Shown: positions 42,024 to 51,543, counted from the first letter of the stretch. The stretch: DNA of 64,000 nucleotides from Advenella kashmirensis W13003 (GCF_000506985.1 NZ_KI650980.1:1-64000), one strand, 5' to 3'. Made by a program: numbers and translations. The notes: a model not told the origin generated them from the letters alone.

Positions 42024-44618
42024 ATGAACACTGCAAACCGCAAACCCCTGCCGGGTACCCGGCTGGATTATTTCGATGCCCGGGCAGCCGTCGATGCAAT
42101 CAGGCCGGGCGCCTACGACACGCTCCCGTACACCTCGCGCGTGCTGGCCGAGAATCTGGTGCGTCGCTGCGATCCCGAGACGCTGACCGATTCGCTCAAG
42201 CAACTGATTGAACGCAAGCGCGAACTGGACTTCCCGTGGTTTCCTGCGCGCGTGGTGTGTCACGATATCCTTGGGCAAACTGCGCTGGTTGATCTGGCTG
42301 GGCTGCGCGAAGCCATCGCCGAGCAGGGAGGCGATCCGGCCCAGATCAATCCCGTCGTTCCGACGCAGCTGATTGTGGATCATTCACTGGCTGTGGAACA
42401 CGCCGGTTTTGAAAAGGATGCGTTTGACAAAAACCGCGCCATTGAAGACCGCCGTAATGACGACCGCTTTCATTTCATTAACTGGACCAAGAAAGCGTTC
42501 AAGAATGTCGACGTTATTCCGCCGGGCAACGGCATCATGCACCAGATTAATCTGGAACGCATGTCGCCTGTCGTCCATGCACGCGACGGCGTGGCTTTCC
42601 CGGATACGCTTGTCGGCACCGACAGCCACACGCCACACGTTGATGCGCTGGGCGTGATCGCCATTGGGGTGGGGGGGCTGGAAGCCGAAAGCGTCATGCT
42701 GGGGCGCGCGTCATGGATGCGCCTGCCGGATATCATTGGGGTGGAACTCACGGGCCAGTTGCAGCCAGGCATCACCGCCACCGACCTTGTCCTGGCGTTG
42801 ACCGAGTTTCTGCGCAACCAGAAGGTCGTATCATCGTACCTGGAGTTTTACGGGGAAGGCGCGGCCCGCCTGACATTGGGCGATCGCGCAACGATCTCGA
42901 ATATGACCCCCGAGTATGGCGCAACCGCCGCCATGTTCTACATTGATCAGCAAACCATCGACTATTTGAAACTGACCGGCCGTGACGACGAGCAGGTCAA
43001 ACTGGTGGAAACCTACGCCAAACAGGCCGGTCTTTGGGCTGATAGTCTGAAGACGGCAGAATACGAACGCGTGCTCACTTTCGATTTGTCATCAGTCGTG
43101 CGCAATATCGCCGGCCCGTCCAATCCGCATCGCCGGGTGCCGACCTCCGAGCTTGCCTCGCGTGGCATTTCCGGGACAGTGGAAAACGAACCAGAACTGA
43201 TGCCGGACGGAGCGGTCATTATTGCCGCCATCACCAGTTGCACCAACACCAGCAACCCGCGTAACGTGATCGCGGCGGGATTGCTGGCGCGCAATGCCAA
43301 CAAGCTCGGCCTGGTCCGCAAGCCATGGGTAAAATCATCGCTGGCCCCAGGCTCCAAGGCCGTTCAGTTATATCTGGAAGAAGCCAATCTCTTGCCTGAA
43401 CTGGAGAAACTGGGCTTTGGTATCGTGGCGTTTGCCTGTACCACCTGCAACGGAATGAGTGGTGCGCTGGACCCGGTCATCCAGCAGGAAATTATCGACC
43501 GCGATCTGTATGCCACCGCGGTGCTGTCAGGCAACCGGAATTTTGACGGCCGTATCCATCCCTATGCCAAGCAGGCTTTCCTGGCGTCTCCGCCGCTGGT
43601 TGTGGCCTATGCCATTGCCGGCACTATTCGTTTTGACATCGAGAAAGACGTGCTGGGCACCGACCCGAATGGCAATCCCGTCACGCTCAAAGACATCTGG
43701 CCTGATGACCAGGAAATCGACGCCATTGTTGCCAGCAGTGTCAAGCCCGAGCAGTTCCGCAAGGTGTACGAACCGATGTTTGCCGCCAGCGTGGAGCATG
43801 GCGAAGCCATCGACCCGCTTTATGAATGGCGTCCGCAAAGTACCTACATCCGCTGCCCGCCCTATTGGGAAGGCGCGCTGGCCGGCGAGCGTACGCTGTC
43901 GGGCATGCGCCCGCTTGCCGTGCTGGGCGACAACATCACGACCGATCATCTGTCCCCATCGAATGCCATTATGGCCAATAGCGCAGCGGGCGAATATCTG
44001 GCCAAGATGGGTTTGCCGCAAGAGGACTTTAACTCTTACGCTACCCATCGGGGCGATCACCTGACTGCACAACGGGCGACTTTTGCCAATCCCAAGCTGC
44101 TCAATGAAATGGTGCAGGAAAACGGCGAAATCAAACAGGGATCGCTGGCCCGCATTGAGCCCGAAGGCAAAGTTGTTCGCATGTGGGAAGCCATTGAAAC
44201 CTATATGGAGCGCAAACAGCCGCTGATTATCGTGGCGGGTGCCGATTATGGCCAGGGTTCGTCGCGGGACTGGGCTGCCAAAGGCGTGCGTCTTGCGGGT
44301 GTCGAAGTGATTGTTGCAGAAGGCTTTGAGCGCATTCACCGCACCAACCTGGTGGGGATGGGCGTGCTGCCGCTGGAGTTCAAGCCCGGCGTCAATCGCC
44401 AGACGCTCAATATTGACGGTACCGAAACTTACGATGTTCTGGGAACGCCGCAACCGCGATCCACCCTGACCCTGGTCATTCACCGGAAAACGGGTGAACG
44501 CGTTGATGTGCCCGTGACCTGTCGTCTGGATACGGCCGAAGAAGTGTCGATCTACGAGGCAGGCGGCGTGTTACAGCGCTTCGCACAGGACTTTATTGAA
44601 TCGGCGGTTGCCAGCTAA
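42024..44618 (+). CDS. acnD: Fe/S-dependent 2-methylisocitrate dehydratase
   Basis: 864-aa aconitase-family enzyme; AcnD dehydrates 2-methylcitrate to 2-methylaconitate and works with PrpF. Cluster ligands: Cys in ITSCTNTSNP (about residue 412) and C-x-x-C in ACTTCNG (about 476-479). The substrate-binding Arg/Ser pattern YGQGSSRDWAAKG (about 744-756) and the swivel domain are present. Its placement between prpC and prpF distinguishes it from housekeeping AcnA. The distance to prpF is 21 bases. Confidence 0.92.
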   Translation: MNTANRKPLPGTRLDYFDARAAVDAIRPGAYDTLPYTSRVLAENLVRRCDPETLTDSLKQLIERKRELDFPWFPARVVCHDILGQTALVDLAGLREAIAEQGGDPAQINPVVPTQLIVDHSLAVEHAGFEKDAFDKNRAIEDRRNDDRFHFINWTKKAFKNVDVIPPGNGIMHQINLERMSPVVHARDGVAFPDTLVGTDSHTPHVDALGVIAIGVGGLEAESVMLGRASWMRLPDIIGVELTGQLQPGITATDLVLALTEFLRNQKVVSSYLEFYGEGAARLTLGDRATISNMTPEYGATAAMFYIDQQTIDYLKLTGRDDEQVKLVETYAKQAGLWADSLKTAEYERVLTFDLSSVVRNIAGPSNPHRRVPTSELASRGISGTVENEPELMPDGAVIIAAITSCTNTSNPRNVIAAGLLARNANKLGLVRKPWVKSSLAPGSKAVQLYLEEANLLPELEKLGFGIVAFACTTCNGMSGALDPVIQQEIIDRDLYATAVLSGNRNFDGRIHPYAKQAFLASPPLVVAYAIAGTIRFDIEKDVLGTDPNGNPVTLKDIWPDDQEIDAIVASSVKPEQFRKVYEPMFAASVEHGEAIDPLYEWRPQSTYIRCPPYWEGALAGERTLSGMRPLAVLGDNITTDHLSPSNAIMANSAAGEYLAKMGLPQEDFNSYATHRGDHLTAQRATFANPKLLNEMVQENGEIKQGSLARIEPEGKVVRMWEAIETYMERKQPLIIVAGADYGQGSSRDWAAKGVRLAGVEVIVAEGFERIHRTNLVGMGVLPLEFKPGVNRQTLNIDGTETYDVLGTPQPRSTLTLVIHRKTGERVDVPVTCRLDTAEEVSIYEAGGVLQRFAQDFIESAVAS

Positions 44619-44639
44619 GGAAATGGAAAGGATCAACAC

Positions 44640-45830
44640 ATGAATCACGCACCGCAGATAAAAATTGCCGCAACTTATATGCGCGGCGGCACCAGCAAAG
44701 GCGTTTTTTTTAATTTAACCGATCTGCCCGAGGCGGCGCAGCAGCCCGGCGCTGCCCGCGACGCGCTGCTGTTGCGCGTCATCGGCAGCCCGGACCCCTA
44801 CGGAAAGCAGACTGACGGCATGGGCGGTGCTACCTCAAGCACCAGCAAAATTGTCATCCTGTCCAAAAGCAACCGTCCCGATCACGATGTCGACTATCTG
44901 TTTGGCCAGGTGTCCATTGACAAACCTTTTATCGACTGGAGCGGCAACTGTGGCAACCTGTCGGCCGCCGTCGGTCCGTTCGCCATCAGCAATGGGCTGG
45001 TCGGGCAAGCGCGTATCCCGCAGGACGGCATGGCGACGGTGCGCATCTGGCAGGCCAATATTGGCAAGACCATTGTCTCGCATGTCCCCATGACAAACGG
45101 AGCAGTACAGGAAACGGGTGACTTTGAACTGGACGGCGTGACTTTTCCCGCAGCCGAAGTGCAACTTGAGTTCATCGACCCGGCCGCTGAAGAAGAGGGT
45201 GCAGCAGGAGCCATGTTCCCGACCGGCAATCTGGTCGATGATCTGGACGTACCCGGTGTGGGCATGTTGAAAGCTACCATGATCAATGCGGGCATTCCCA
45301 CGATTTTTGTTAATGCTCAGGACATCGGCTATACCGGCACGGAACTGCAGGACGCTATCAATGGCGACACTAAAGCATTGAGCATGTTTGAAACCATCCG
45401 CGCCCATGGCGCCATGCGCATGGGACTGATCAAAAACCTTGAGGAAGCCGCCCAGCGCCAGCACACGCCCAAAGTGGCGTTTGTCGCGCAAGCGGCCGAT
45501 TACCTCGCCTCCAGTGGCAAGCAAATCGGCGCCGGCGATATCGATCTGGTCGTGCGGGCGCTTTCTATGGGTAAATTGCACCACGCCATGATGGGCACTG
45601 CTGCCGTGGCTATCGGCACGGCAGCCACTATTCCGGGCACGCTGGTTAACCTGGCCGCCGGCGCGGGCGAGCGCCAGTCGGTGACATTTGGACATCCTTC
45701 GGGTACGCTCAAAGTCGGTGCCCAAGCCATGCAGGAGTCCGGTCAATGGACCGTCAAAAAAGTATCCATGAGCCGCAGCGCTCGCGTATTGATGGAAGGC
45801 AACGTCCGGATTCCGGCAGATGCATTTTGA
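44640..45830 (+). CDS. prpF: 2-methylaconitate cis-trans isomerase
   Basis: 396-aa PrpF-family protein (diaminopimelate epimerase fold). N-terminal MRGGTSKGVFFNL (about residues 14-26, with the catalytic Lys region), SGNCGNLSAAVGPFA (about 100-114, with conserved Cys). It isomerises the 2-methylaconitate made by AcnD so that the final hydration to 2-methylisocitrate can proceed. AAAGGA precedes the ATG. Third gene of the operon. Confidence 0.92.
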   Translation: MNHAPQIKIAATYMRGGTSKGVFFNLTDLPEAAQQPGAARDALLLRVIGSPDPYGKQTDGMGGATSSTSKIVILSKSNRPDHDVDYLFGQVSIDKPFIDWSGNCGNLSAAVGPFAISNGLVGQARIPQDGMATVRIWQANIGKTIVSHVPMTNGAVQETGDFELDGVTFPAAEVQLEFIDPAAEEEGAAGAMFPTGNLVDDLDVPGVGMLKATMINAGIPTIFVNAQDIGYTGTELQDAINGDTKALSMFETIRAHGAMRMGLIKNLEEAAQRQHTPKVAFVAQAADYLASSGKQIGAGDIDLVVRALSMGKLHHAMMGTAAVAIGTAATIPGTLVNLAAGAGERQSVTFGHPSGTLKVGAQAMQESGQWTVKKVSMSRSARVLMEGNVRIPADAF

Positions 45831-45884
45831 CGTTCCTTCAGAAAAATTTTACTTTTATACCCTCATTCAGAAAGGATTTACCTT

Positions 45885-46745
45885 ATGTCGACTCGAAAGC
45901 AACTCAGATCACTTGTTGAGGCGCGCCGCGGCATGATTGTTCCAGGCGCATTTAATGCGCTGTCAGCCAAAGTCATCGCAGACCTGGGATTTGAAGCCAT
46001 TTACGTCACTGGTGCAGGTGTCACCAATATGTTTTTTGGCATGCCTGACCAGGGATTCATGGGCCTGCACGAGATTGCCGAGCACACGGCACGGATCCGT
46101 GATGCGGTCGATGTGCCCTTGCTGGTGGACGCCGACACCGGTTTTGGCAACGCATTGAATGTTCGCCATACCGTGCGGGTTCTGGAGCGTGCGGGTGCCG
46201 ATTGTATTCAGTTGGAAGACCAGGTGGCACCGAAGCGTTGCGGTCACTTTTCAGGCAAAGAAGTCATTTCCACCGAAGAGGCTGTCAGTAAAATCAAAGC
46301 CGCAGTGGACGCCCGCCGGGATCCCGATTTTCTGATTATGGCGCGTACGGATGCGGCAGCTACCCTTGGCTTTGAGGCTGCCATTGAGCGCGCCGAGATG
46401 TTTGCCGAGGCCGGCGCAGACATTCTGTTCGTAGAAGCCGTGACCAAGGCTGAGGAAGTGAAGGCGCTGCCCCAGCGCCTTGCCAAGCCTCAGCTGATGA
46501 ATATGGTTATCGGCGGCCGGACACCCATTTTCAACGCCGACCAGCTGGCTGAATTGGGATATGGCGTCGTCCTGTATGCCAACGCGGCCTTGCAGGGGGC
46601 GGTCGCCGGCATGCAGAAAGCATTGACTGTGCTGCGCGATGAGAAGGAAGTGCAAGAATCCAGTGGCCTGGTGACGCCGTTCGCTGAACGCCAGCGTCTG
46701 GTAGGCAAGCCTGAGTGGGATGCATTGGAGAAACAGTACACCTGA
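45885..46745 (+). CDS. prpB: 2-methylisocitrate lyase
   Basis: 286-aa isocitrate-lyase-superfamily enzyme that cleaves 2-methylisocitrate into succinate and pyruvate. Catalytic loop KRCGH in APKRCGHFSGK (about residues 120-124); metal-binding DADTGFGN (about 85-92). It is last in the operon here, whereas in enterics prpB comes first. AAGGA precedes the ATG. No prpE or prpD is present. A strong terminator follows. Confidence 0.92.
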   Translation: MSTRKQLRSLVEARRGMIVPGAFNALSAKVIADLGFEAIYVTGAGVTNMFFGMPDQGFMGLHEIAEHTARIRDAVDVPLLVDADTGFGNALNVRHTVRVLERAGADCIQLEDQVAPKRCGHFSGKEVISTEEAVSKIKAAVDARRDPDFLIMARTDAAATLGFEAAIERAEMFAEAGADILFVEAVTKAEEVKALPQRLAKPQLMNMVIGGRTPIFNADQLAELGYGVVLYANAALQGAVAGMQKALTVLRDEKEVQESSGLVTPFAERQRLVGKPEWDALEKQYT

Positions 46746-46794
46746 AGCATCGGCATGATGGGCAACCAGAGCGCCCGATAGTGCATCGAAAAGC

Positions 46795-46851
46795 CGAGAG
46801 CCGGCGATATGAGTCTTAAGTGGACTGATGTCGCCGGCTCTCGCTTTTTTT
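46795..46851 (+). terminator. Strong Rho-independent terminator of the prp operon
   Basis: Perfect 13-bp stem (46795-46807 with 46831-46843, core GAGCCGGCGA/TCGCCGGCTC), 23-base loop, then TTTTTTT (46845-46851). The following stretch to 47084 (about 230 bases) shows no coding region and should hold the cytochrome promoter. Confidence 0.9.
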
Positions 46852-47084
46852 GATATTCCGATGGCATCTGTATCAGGTTACGTTGAAGGATCGGACGACG
46901 GGTGTAATCGTGTCATTTCAATCTTATGAGAAGACAGTCGAACCTGAATGCAGGCTGAATAAATTGTTATCATAAGACTGGTCTGGATTTTGAGCAGGGC
47001 GCAAACGTCTTGTTGCTGCTTACCGGTTTGTCCGGTTCCTGCTTTAAACCCAGGCCAATAGTAATCGACACAGGAGTATAGAAA

Positions 47085-47606
47085 TTGGAAAATCGTTCAC
47101 GCTCTGGATACGGCGCTGTTACAAAGTTTTTGCACTGGACCATGGCTGTGCTGGTGATCTGGCAGTTTTTGAAATTCTTTGACCGCATTAATGATGGCGA
47201 ACACTGGGTAGGAGAAACACTTGTCTCGTGGCATATCTCTATCGGCACGCTGGCATTATTGCTGATTGTGTTGCGCACCTGTTGGACTCTGACTCATCGT
47301 CAGCAGCGCCCGGCACACGAGCAGAAAATGGCTTTCCTGGTCAATGCGGGCCATTTTCTTCTTTATTTGAGTCTGTTTCTTTTGCCGGTTACCGGCATAC
47401 TGCGCATGGTGGGTGGCGGCTACGGCGTCAAGGCGTTCGGCTGGCAATTAATCGAAAAGGGGGATGAAGTCAGTTGGGCCGCTTCGCTGGGCAGTCTGCA
47501 TTCTCCATTTGCGTGGGTGCTTTTAATCCTGGTGACCGGTCACATCCTGATGGCGGTATATCACCAGTTTGTTAAACGAGACGGCGCATTTGCGCGAATT
47601 GTGTAA
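47085..47606 (+). CDS. Cytochrome b561
   Basis: 173-aa four-helix membrane cytochrome b of the bacterial b561 family. Candidate haem-ligand His residues: FLHWTM (residue about 16), SWHISIG (about 50), NAGHFLLY (about 87) and VTGHILMAVYHQF (about 146 and 153). It probably moves electrons between the quinone pool and a periplasmic acceptor (superoxide oxidase activity is known for one member). The start is TTG with AGGAG 9 bases upstream; no nearby ATG fits. Single gene, followed by a hairpin. Confidence 0.85.
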   Translation: MENRSRSGYGAVTKFLHWTMAVLVIWQFLKFFDRINDGEHWVGETLVSWHISIGTLALLLIVLRTCWTLTHRQQRPAHEQKMAFLVNAGHFLLYLSLFLLPVTGILRMVGGGYGVKAFGWQLIEKGDEVSWAASLGSLHSPFAWVLLILVTGHILMAVYHQFVKRDGAFARIV

Positions 47607-47612
47607 TGCTTA

Positions 47613-47631
47613 GGCCGCCTTGTAGGCGGCC
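47613..47631 (+). terminator. Hairpin after cytochrome b561 gene
   Basis: GGCCGCC/GGCGGCC stem with a TTGTA loop, followed only by a short T-rich stretch (TTCTGATTT). Likely terminator, possibly shared with the convergent mqsA gene. Confidence 0.6.
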
Positions 47632-47718
47632 TTCTGATTTCCATCGCCGAATTGCTTGCCACCTTGATAAAAACATGACGCCAGTTGCGTGCCGGTGGCA
47701 TCGACAACGGTCCATCGT

Positions 47719-48120
47719 CTAAGCCGTTTTGATTTCCTCAAGCAGTTCAGGATGGTGGTTCAATAATTTCAGAAGTTTTATCAGAGCGAGCGGCGGCTTG
47801 GTTTTCCCCGTTTCATATCGGGAAAATGCATTGACGCCGCCGCCAAAAATAGCCGCGGCTTCACGCTGATCGAGTTGCAGTTTGCGCCTCACGTTGGCGA
47901 CGAAGTTCGGATCCACCATGGACGCGTTGACCTGTCGCTGGAATGCTTTCATGAGCGCGCCCATTCGTCCAGTCTCTGTCTTGTCATGAACGGACTCTCC
48001 GCAGGCGTCGCAGTAATCGCCTTCAATAGAAGGCAGCAGGGTAGGTTCACCCTTGTACACATATTCGATATCACGACGATCGTGAAGTAATGTGGCAGCG
48101 CCACAAACCGGGCATTTCAT
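47719..48120 (-). CDS. mqsA: MqsA antitoxin (zinc finger plus HTH)
   Basis: 133-aa type II antitoxin and autorepressor. N-terminal zinc-binding domain with C-x2-C pairs in MKCPVCG (residues 3-6) and YCDACGE (about 37-40); C-terminal XRE helix-turn-helix (LDQREAAAIFGGGVNAFSRY, about 80-99, then ETGKTKPP). It lies one base after the toxin gene in the same direction, in the order typical of mqsR-mqsA. It should neutralise MqsR and repress the operon. Confidence 0.9.
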   Translation of the reverse strand: MKCPVCGAATLLHDRRDIEYVYKGEPTLLPSIEGDYCDACGESVHDKTETGRMGALMKAFQRQVNASMVDPNFVANVRRKLQLDQREAAAIFGGGVNAFSRYETGKTKPPLALIKLLKLLNHHPELLEEIKTA

Positions 48121-48121
48121 C

Positions 48122-48418
48122 TTATAGCTCCTTAAACGACACGACCAGCACGCAGTCGATTACGGCCATTTTGAGGTAGACATTTCCTAATCGGGTACGA
48201 GGTCGGTACACGTCCTGCCATACACGATAATCAGCATGTGAAGTCATGCTTTTATAGAAATCAGCGACCGATAAACTGCACACCACCGACCATATTTCGG
48301 CTGGTTCAAAACCCATATTAATCGCACCCATCACCGCACTCCGCGTCGCTCGTGCGAACCCCTGTTCGACGAGTTTTATCAAATGTGAAAGCTTGGTGTG
48401 TGGGGTGTGTTTTTCCAT
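48122..48418 (-). CDS. mqsR: MqsR toxin (GCU-specific mRNA interferase)
   Basis: 98-aa RelE-fold ribonuclease toxin, normal full length. It keeps the family core SVADFYKSMTSHADYRVWQD (residues about 50-69), VYRPR and VYLK...VVSFKE; the residues equivalent to the E. coli active-site Lys (YKSM), Gln (WQDVYRP) and Tyr (VYLK) are present. So toxin and antitoxin both look intact. The toxin gene is first in the operon, as in E. coli. AACTTAGTT at 48428-48436, just upstream, may be part of an operator. Confidence 0.9.
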   Translation of the reverse strand: MEKHTPHTKLSHLIKLVEQGFARATRSAVMGAINMGFEPAEIWSVVCSLSVADFYKSMTSHADYRVWQDVYRPRTRLGNVYLKMAVIDCVLVVSFKEL

Positions 48419-48766
48419 GGCAATAATAACTTAGTTGGTGATATTTTGGCAAGTAGGTTAAAAAAGAATTGAGTTTCGGCCTTTTGGGCTTGCCTTTTGA
48501 TGCAACGTCCAGTTCCGGGCAGCACGATGTGATTTATCAACAGACGATATTTTTATAAAAGAACCTGTTATTGGAAAGAACGTAGATTCCGAGGCCGGCT
48601 ATCCTGGACACGACCAAAACAAATCGGGAAGGTATCTCCAATCGTGAATATTGCTATTCAGTCCTGCTAATAGTATTGAAGGCACCTGAGCGCGATAATG
48701 GGCGCCCCATGTCACATGTGCCCCCGCGACATACTGTTCAAGTGAAAGTGCTTCCTGTATGGTGTG

Positions 48767-49162
48767 ATGCACCTTGCTGACAATACAGCCGCCGATTCCA
48801 TATACCTTTACATGGCACCGAAAGTATCGAGTGGCAGCAATCAAAGTCCCGGCATTCTCGGCCTGCCCGGGCTGACTGTCAATGTCTGTCGCTGCCCGCC
48901 GGGCCAGGGTCCGAATCTTCATTGTCATGAGCGGACTATTGAAACGTTCATGACGTTGCAGGGGGAATTCAAATGCCAGTGGGGCGATCAGGGTGAGTAC
49001 GAAATCACACTTGGGCAGTTTGATATGGTCTCCTTTCTCCGGAACGTGATGCGTCGTTTTGAAAACAGCGATACCCAGGAATCATTGTTGCTGGTACTGG
49101 TCCAGTATGGAATACAGCGGCTTCGTATGATGCCGGGTTTGCAAAAATCATCGCGGCATTCG
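48767..49162 (+). pseudogene. Cupin-domain protein remnant, frameshifted and truncated
   Basis: A cupin fold is readable from 48767 to about 49105: GPNLHCHERTIETFMTLQGEFKC-type metal-site region (H-x-H-x3-E pattern) and a second half ending in LLLVLVQ. Beyond that the frame gives unlikely sequence, whereas the frame one base earlier continues sensibly (SYDAGFAKIIAAFGQ, about 49123-49167), suggesting a frameshift near 49105-49120. The sequence then joins porin sequence. The upstream side (48437-48766, 330 bases) shows no gene; the original cupin start may be missing. Confidence 0.6.
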
Positions 49163-49373
49163 GTCAGGACAGATGTCGGACTCCAATCTGGAGGATGTCA
49201 AGACTGCAGGGAACAACGCCATAGGCACGCAAAATGCTTTCAGCATCGGGTATACCTATGGCCTGTCAAAACGGACCAGTCTCTATGCTGTGGGGACGTA
49301 TATGAAAAATGTGGCTTACATCAGCAATTCAAGTGCTCAGGAGTATTCGATCGGGCTGCAGCATAAGTTCTAG
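49163..49373 (+). pseudogene. 3' remnant of a Gram-negative porin gene
   Basis: The frame from 49173 to the stop at 49373 encodes the last three beta-strands of a betaproteobacterial general porin: TQNAFSIGYTYGLSKRTSLY, then AVGTYMKNVAYI and the terminal SAQEYSIGLQHKF ending in Phe. A complete porin would need about 300 more residues upstream, but the cupin remnant lies there instead. A deletion fusing two genes is the simplest explanation. The 155 bases after it (49374-49528) show no recognisable feature. Confidence 0.8.
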
Positions 49374-49528
49374 GGAAGAGAAGAATGGCTATGATCAGTT
49401 CTCGTACGTGTCGAGAAGCTTAAGGGCATTCCTGCGAATCGACGGCCACTTGCCCGACGTGGTCGTCAATCCGAAAATATCATTCAGTAAATTTTGACTG
49501 CCGGTTTTTCAATCGTCATCCGGGCTGG

Positions 49529-50188
49529 TCAAGTCAAATGCTTTGCCAGGAAATCAAGCGAGCGTTGCTGGGCAAGCTGGTAGGCCGATTCGTTATAGGA
49601 GCCACGCTGATCGCAGCCGAATCCATGGCCGGCACCTTCATAGACATGAACCTCAACATCCGGCTGAGCCGCTTTGATTGCGTCGACATCGGCAACGGGA
49701 ATGGAGCCGTCCTTATCCCCAAAGTGCATCTGGACAGGGACCCGGGATGTCAGAGATCGGGCGTCGGCGATACCGCCGCCATACCAGCAAACAGCAGCTT
49801 TGAGTCCGTCGAGCTTGCAGGCAGCTTGCCAGGCAAGCGCGCCACCCCAGCAATAGCCGATGATGCCGACAGGTTTATTACCCAGCGCCTTGATGGCAGA
49901 TTCGATGTCAAGGAGCGATTCTTCAAGCGTCACCCGGCTGCGCAGTGCCAATCCCTGCTGAACGTTTTCCTGTGTATAACCCAGTTGTACATTGGGTTCG
50001 ACCCGGTCAAACAGGGCAGGGGCAATGACCTCATATCCTTGCGCGGCGAACCGTTCGCAAACGTTGCGGATGTGCGAGTTGATGCCAAAAATTTCCTGCA
50101 GAACAACCAGGGCGCGTGGTGCGTCGCCGGCACCTGTGCGATAAGCTGAAATCGTTTTTTTATCTGTTGTGTCGAGCTTGATATCCAA
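49529..50188 (-). CDS. Dienelactone hydrolase family protein
   Basis: 219-aa alpha/beta hydrolase with the nucleophile Cys in GYCWGG (about residue 122), Asp in GDKDGSIP (about 170) and His in GAGHGFGC (about 200). Relatives open dienelactones in chloroaromatic breakdown, but the family is broad. The frame runs upstream to 50242, yet AAGGAGG sits 5 bases before a TTG at 50188, which gives the normal family length, so that is the chosen start. The gap 50189-50536 (348 bases) holds no gene; it should contain the promoters of this gene and of the divergent binding protein. Confidence 0.85.
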   Translation of the reverse strand: MDIKLDTTDKKTISAYRTGAGDAPRALVVLQEIFGINSHIRNVCERFAAQGYEVIAPALFDRVEPNVQLGYTQENVQQGLALRSRVTLEESLLDIESAIKALGNKPVGIIGYCWGGALAWQAACKLDGLKAAVCWYGGGIADARSLTSRVPVQMHFGDKDGSIPVADVDAIKAAQPDVEVHVYEGAGHGFGCDQRGSYNESAYQLAQQRSLDFLAKHLT

Positions 50189-50536
50189 AATAGCCTCCTT
50201 GAAAAGTGAATAGGCGGGGTTATCGTACCTGTTGCTTGTCACGCCGGATGGTTCAATCTAACGGGCGCTGCGCAGCCAATAAGCAATTATATTACCAGTA
50301 GGCTGCACTCTGATTTTGTCGAACTCATGGCAGCTGTCAGGTAGAACGTGTCTCATCATACAGAACGCAGTTGTATCAAGTGGCATGCCTATATAGAATC
50401 TCCTCAACATTGAGTCACGGATTCTTGCCGAACGACTGTTCCAGCCGGCTTGCAAATCAGAATTCGCATGACGGTACAGTCATGGGATCGGCCAATATAC
50501 AAAATTAACAGCATTGTCCTTTGGAGACCATAAATT

Positions 50537-51496
50537 ATGAAAACGACAGTTTTAGGCGCGGTCCTGGCCGCCTCCCTTGTTCCGGCTATCGCAGCGGCGC
50601 AATATCCTGATCGTCCCATCAGTCTCGTTGTCCCATATGCACCGGGCGGGACTGCGGACGCGCTGGCGCGTGTCGTTGCCCAGGAATTGGGTAAAAAACT
50701 GAACCAGAGCGTTGTGGTGGAGAACAAGTCCGGAGCAAGCGGCATTATCGGTGAATCGTATGTCGCTCGCGCCAAGGCGGATGGTTATACCTTGCTGTAT
50801 GATGCGACGCCATTGGCGATCAACCCGGCAGTCAATACGCTCAATTTTGATCCTGCTGCCGATTTGCATCCATTAACCATGGTTTCAGTCACGCCGAATA
50901 TACTGGTTGTTCCCAAAAACTCAACGCTGAACAGTGTAGAAGATGTTGTCAGGCAGGCCAAAGCAGATCCGGGAAGTTTGACTTTTGCTTCGGGCGGAAC
51001 TGGTACCGTTCAGTTTATGGCGGGAGAGCTTTTCAGACAGGGCTGGAAAATTGACATGCTGCATGTTCCATTCAAAAGCGGGGGGCCGGCAATTATGGCA
51101 ACGGTCGGCGGGCAGGTGAATATGATGTTTACCAATATATCCTCAACCCTTCCCATGGTCAAAAACGATCAATTGAAGGTATTGACCATTACATCCAAAA
51201 AACGCAGTGATTTGTTGCCTGATGTGCCCACCGTCGCAGAATCCGGCCTGTCGGGCTACGAGGCATATGAATGGAATGGCATTTTTGTGCCGAAAGATAC
51301 ACCTGAAGAAATATCAGATAAACTCGAAGCGTCCATTCGGGAAGTCATGGCGGAGCCGAAAATCAAGGAAAAATTCAGTTCTTTGGGGGCCGATGTGGTC
51401 GCATCCAGTCAAGCGGAATTTAAGACTTTCCTCGATAAAGAGTTTGCCAAATGGTCCGACGTCGTCGGCAAAAGCAACATCAAAAAGAATAAGTGA
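50537..51496 (+). CDS. Bug/TctC-family periplasmic solute-binding protein
   Basis: 319-aa extracytoplasmic binding protein of the Bug family, very abundant in Alcaligenaceae. Signal peptide (cleavage near IAAAQ, residue 21), YPDRPISLVVPYAPGGTADAL (about 22-42) and the GASGIIGESYVARAKADGYT ligand-loop block (about 67-86). These proteins bind carboxylates for TctAB-type transporters or for sensing; no transporter membrane genes are adjacent. It opens the catabolic cluster and precedes the amidohydrolase by 47 bases. Confidence 0.88.
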   Translation: MKTTVLGAVLAASLVPAIAAAQYPDRPISLVVPYAPGGTADALARVVAQELGKKLNQSVVVENKSGASGIIGESYVARAKADGYTLLYDATPLAINPAVNTLNFDPAADLHPLTMVSVTPNILVVPKNSTLNSVEDVVRQAKADPGSLTFASGGTGTVQFMAGELFRQGWKIDMLHVPFKSGGPAIMATVGGQVNMMFTNISSTLPMVKNDQLKVLTITSKKRSDLLPDVPTVAESGLSGYEAYEWNGIFVPKDTPEEISDKLEASIREVMAEPKIKEKFSSLGADVVASSQAEFKTFLDKEFAKWSDVVGKSNIKKNK

Positions 51497-51543
51497 GCGC
51501 CGATTGAATCAATGTCACTGTTCATTTTCCCGCTCGCAACATT

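Noticed and set aside
47606-47712. Open minus-strand stretch reading like a protein end (WTVVDATGTQLASCFYQGG)
   Set aside because: Only about 35 residues, no start or ribosome site, and it overlaps a hairpin; too short to call a gene or remnant.
48599-48928. Minus-strand open frame opposite the cupin remnant
   Set aside because: It mirrors the cupin sequence and has no family resemblance; judged a chance frame.
49309-49497. Short frame downstream of and overlapping the porin remnant
   Set aside because: No ribosome site, overlaps the porin tail in another frame, and no recognisable family.
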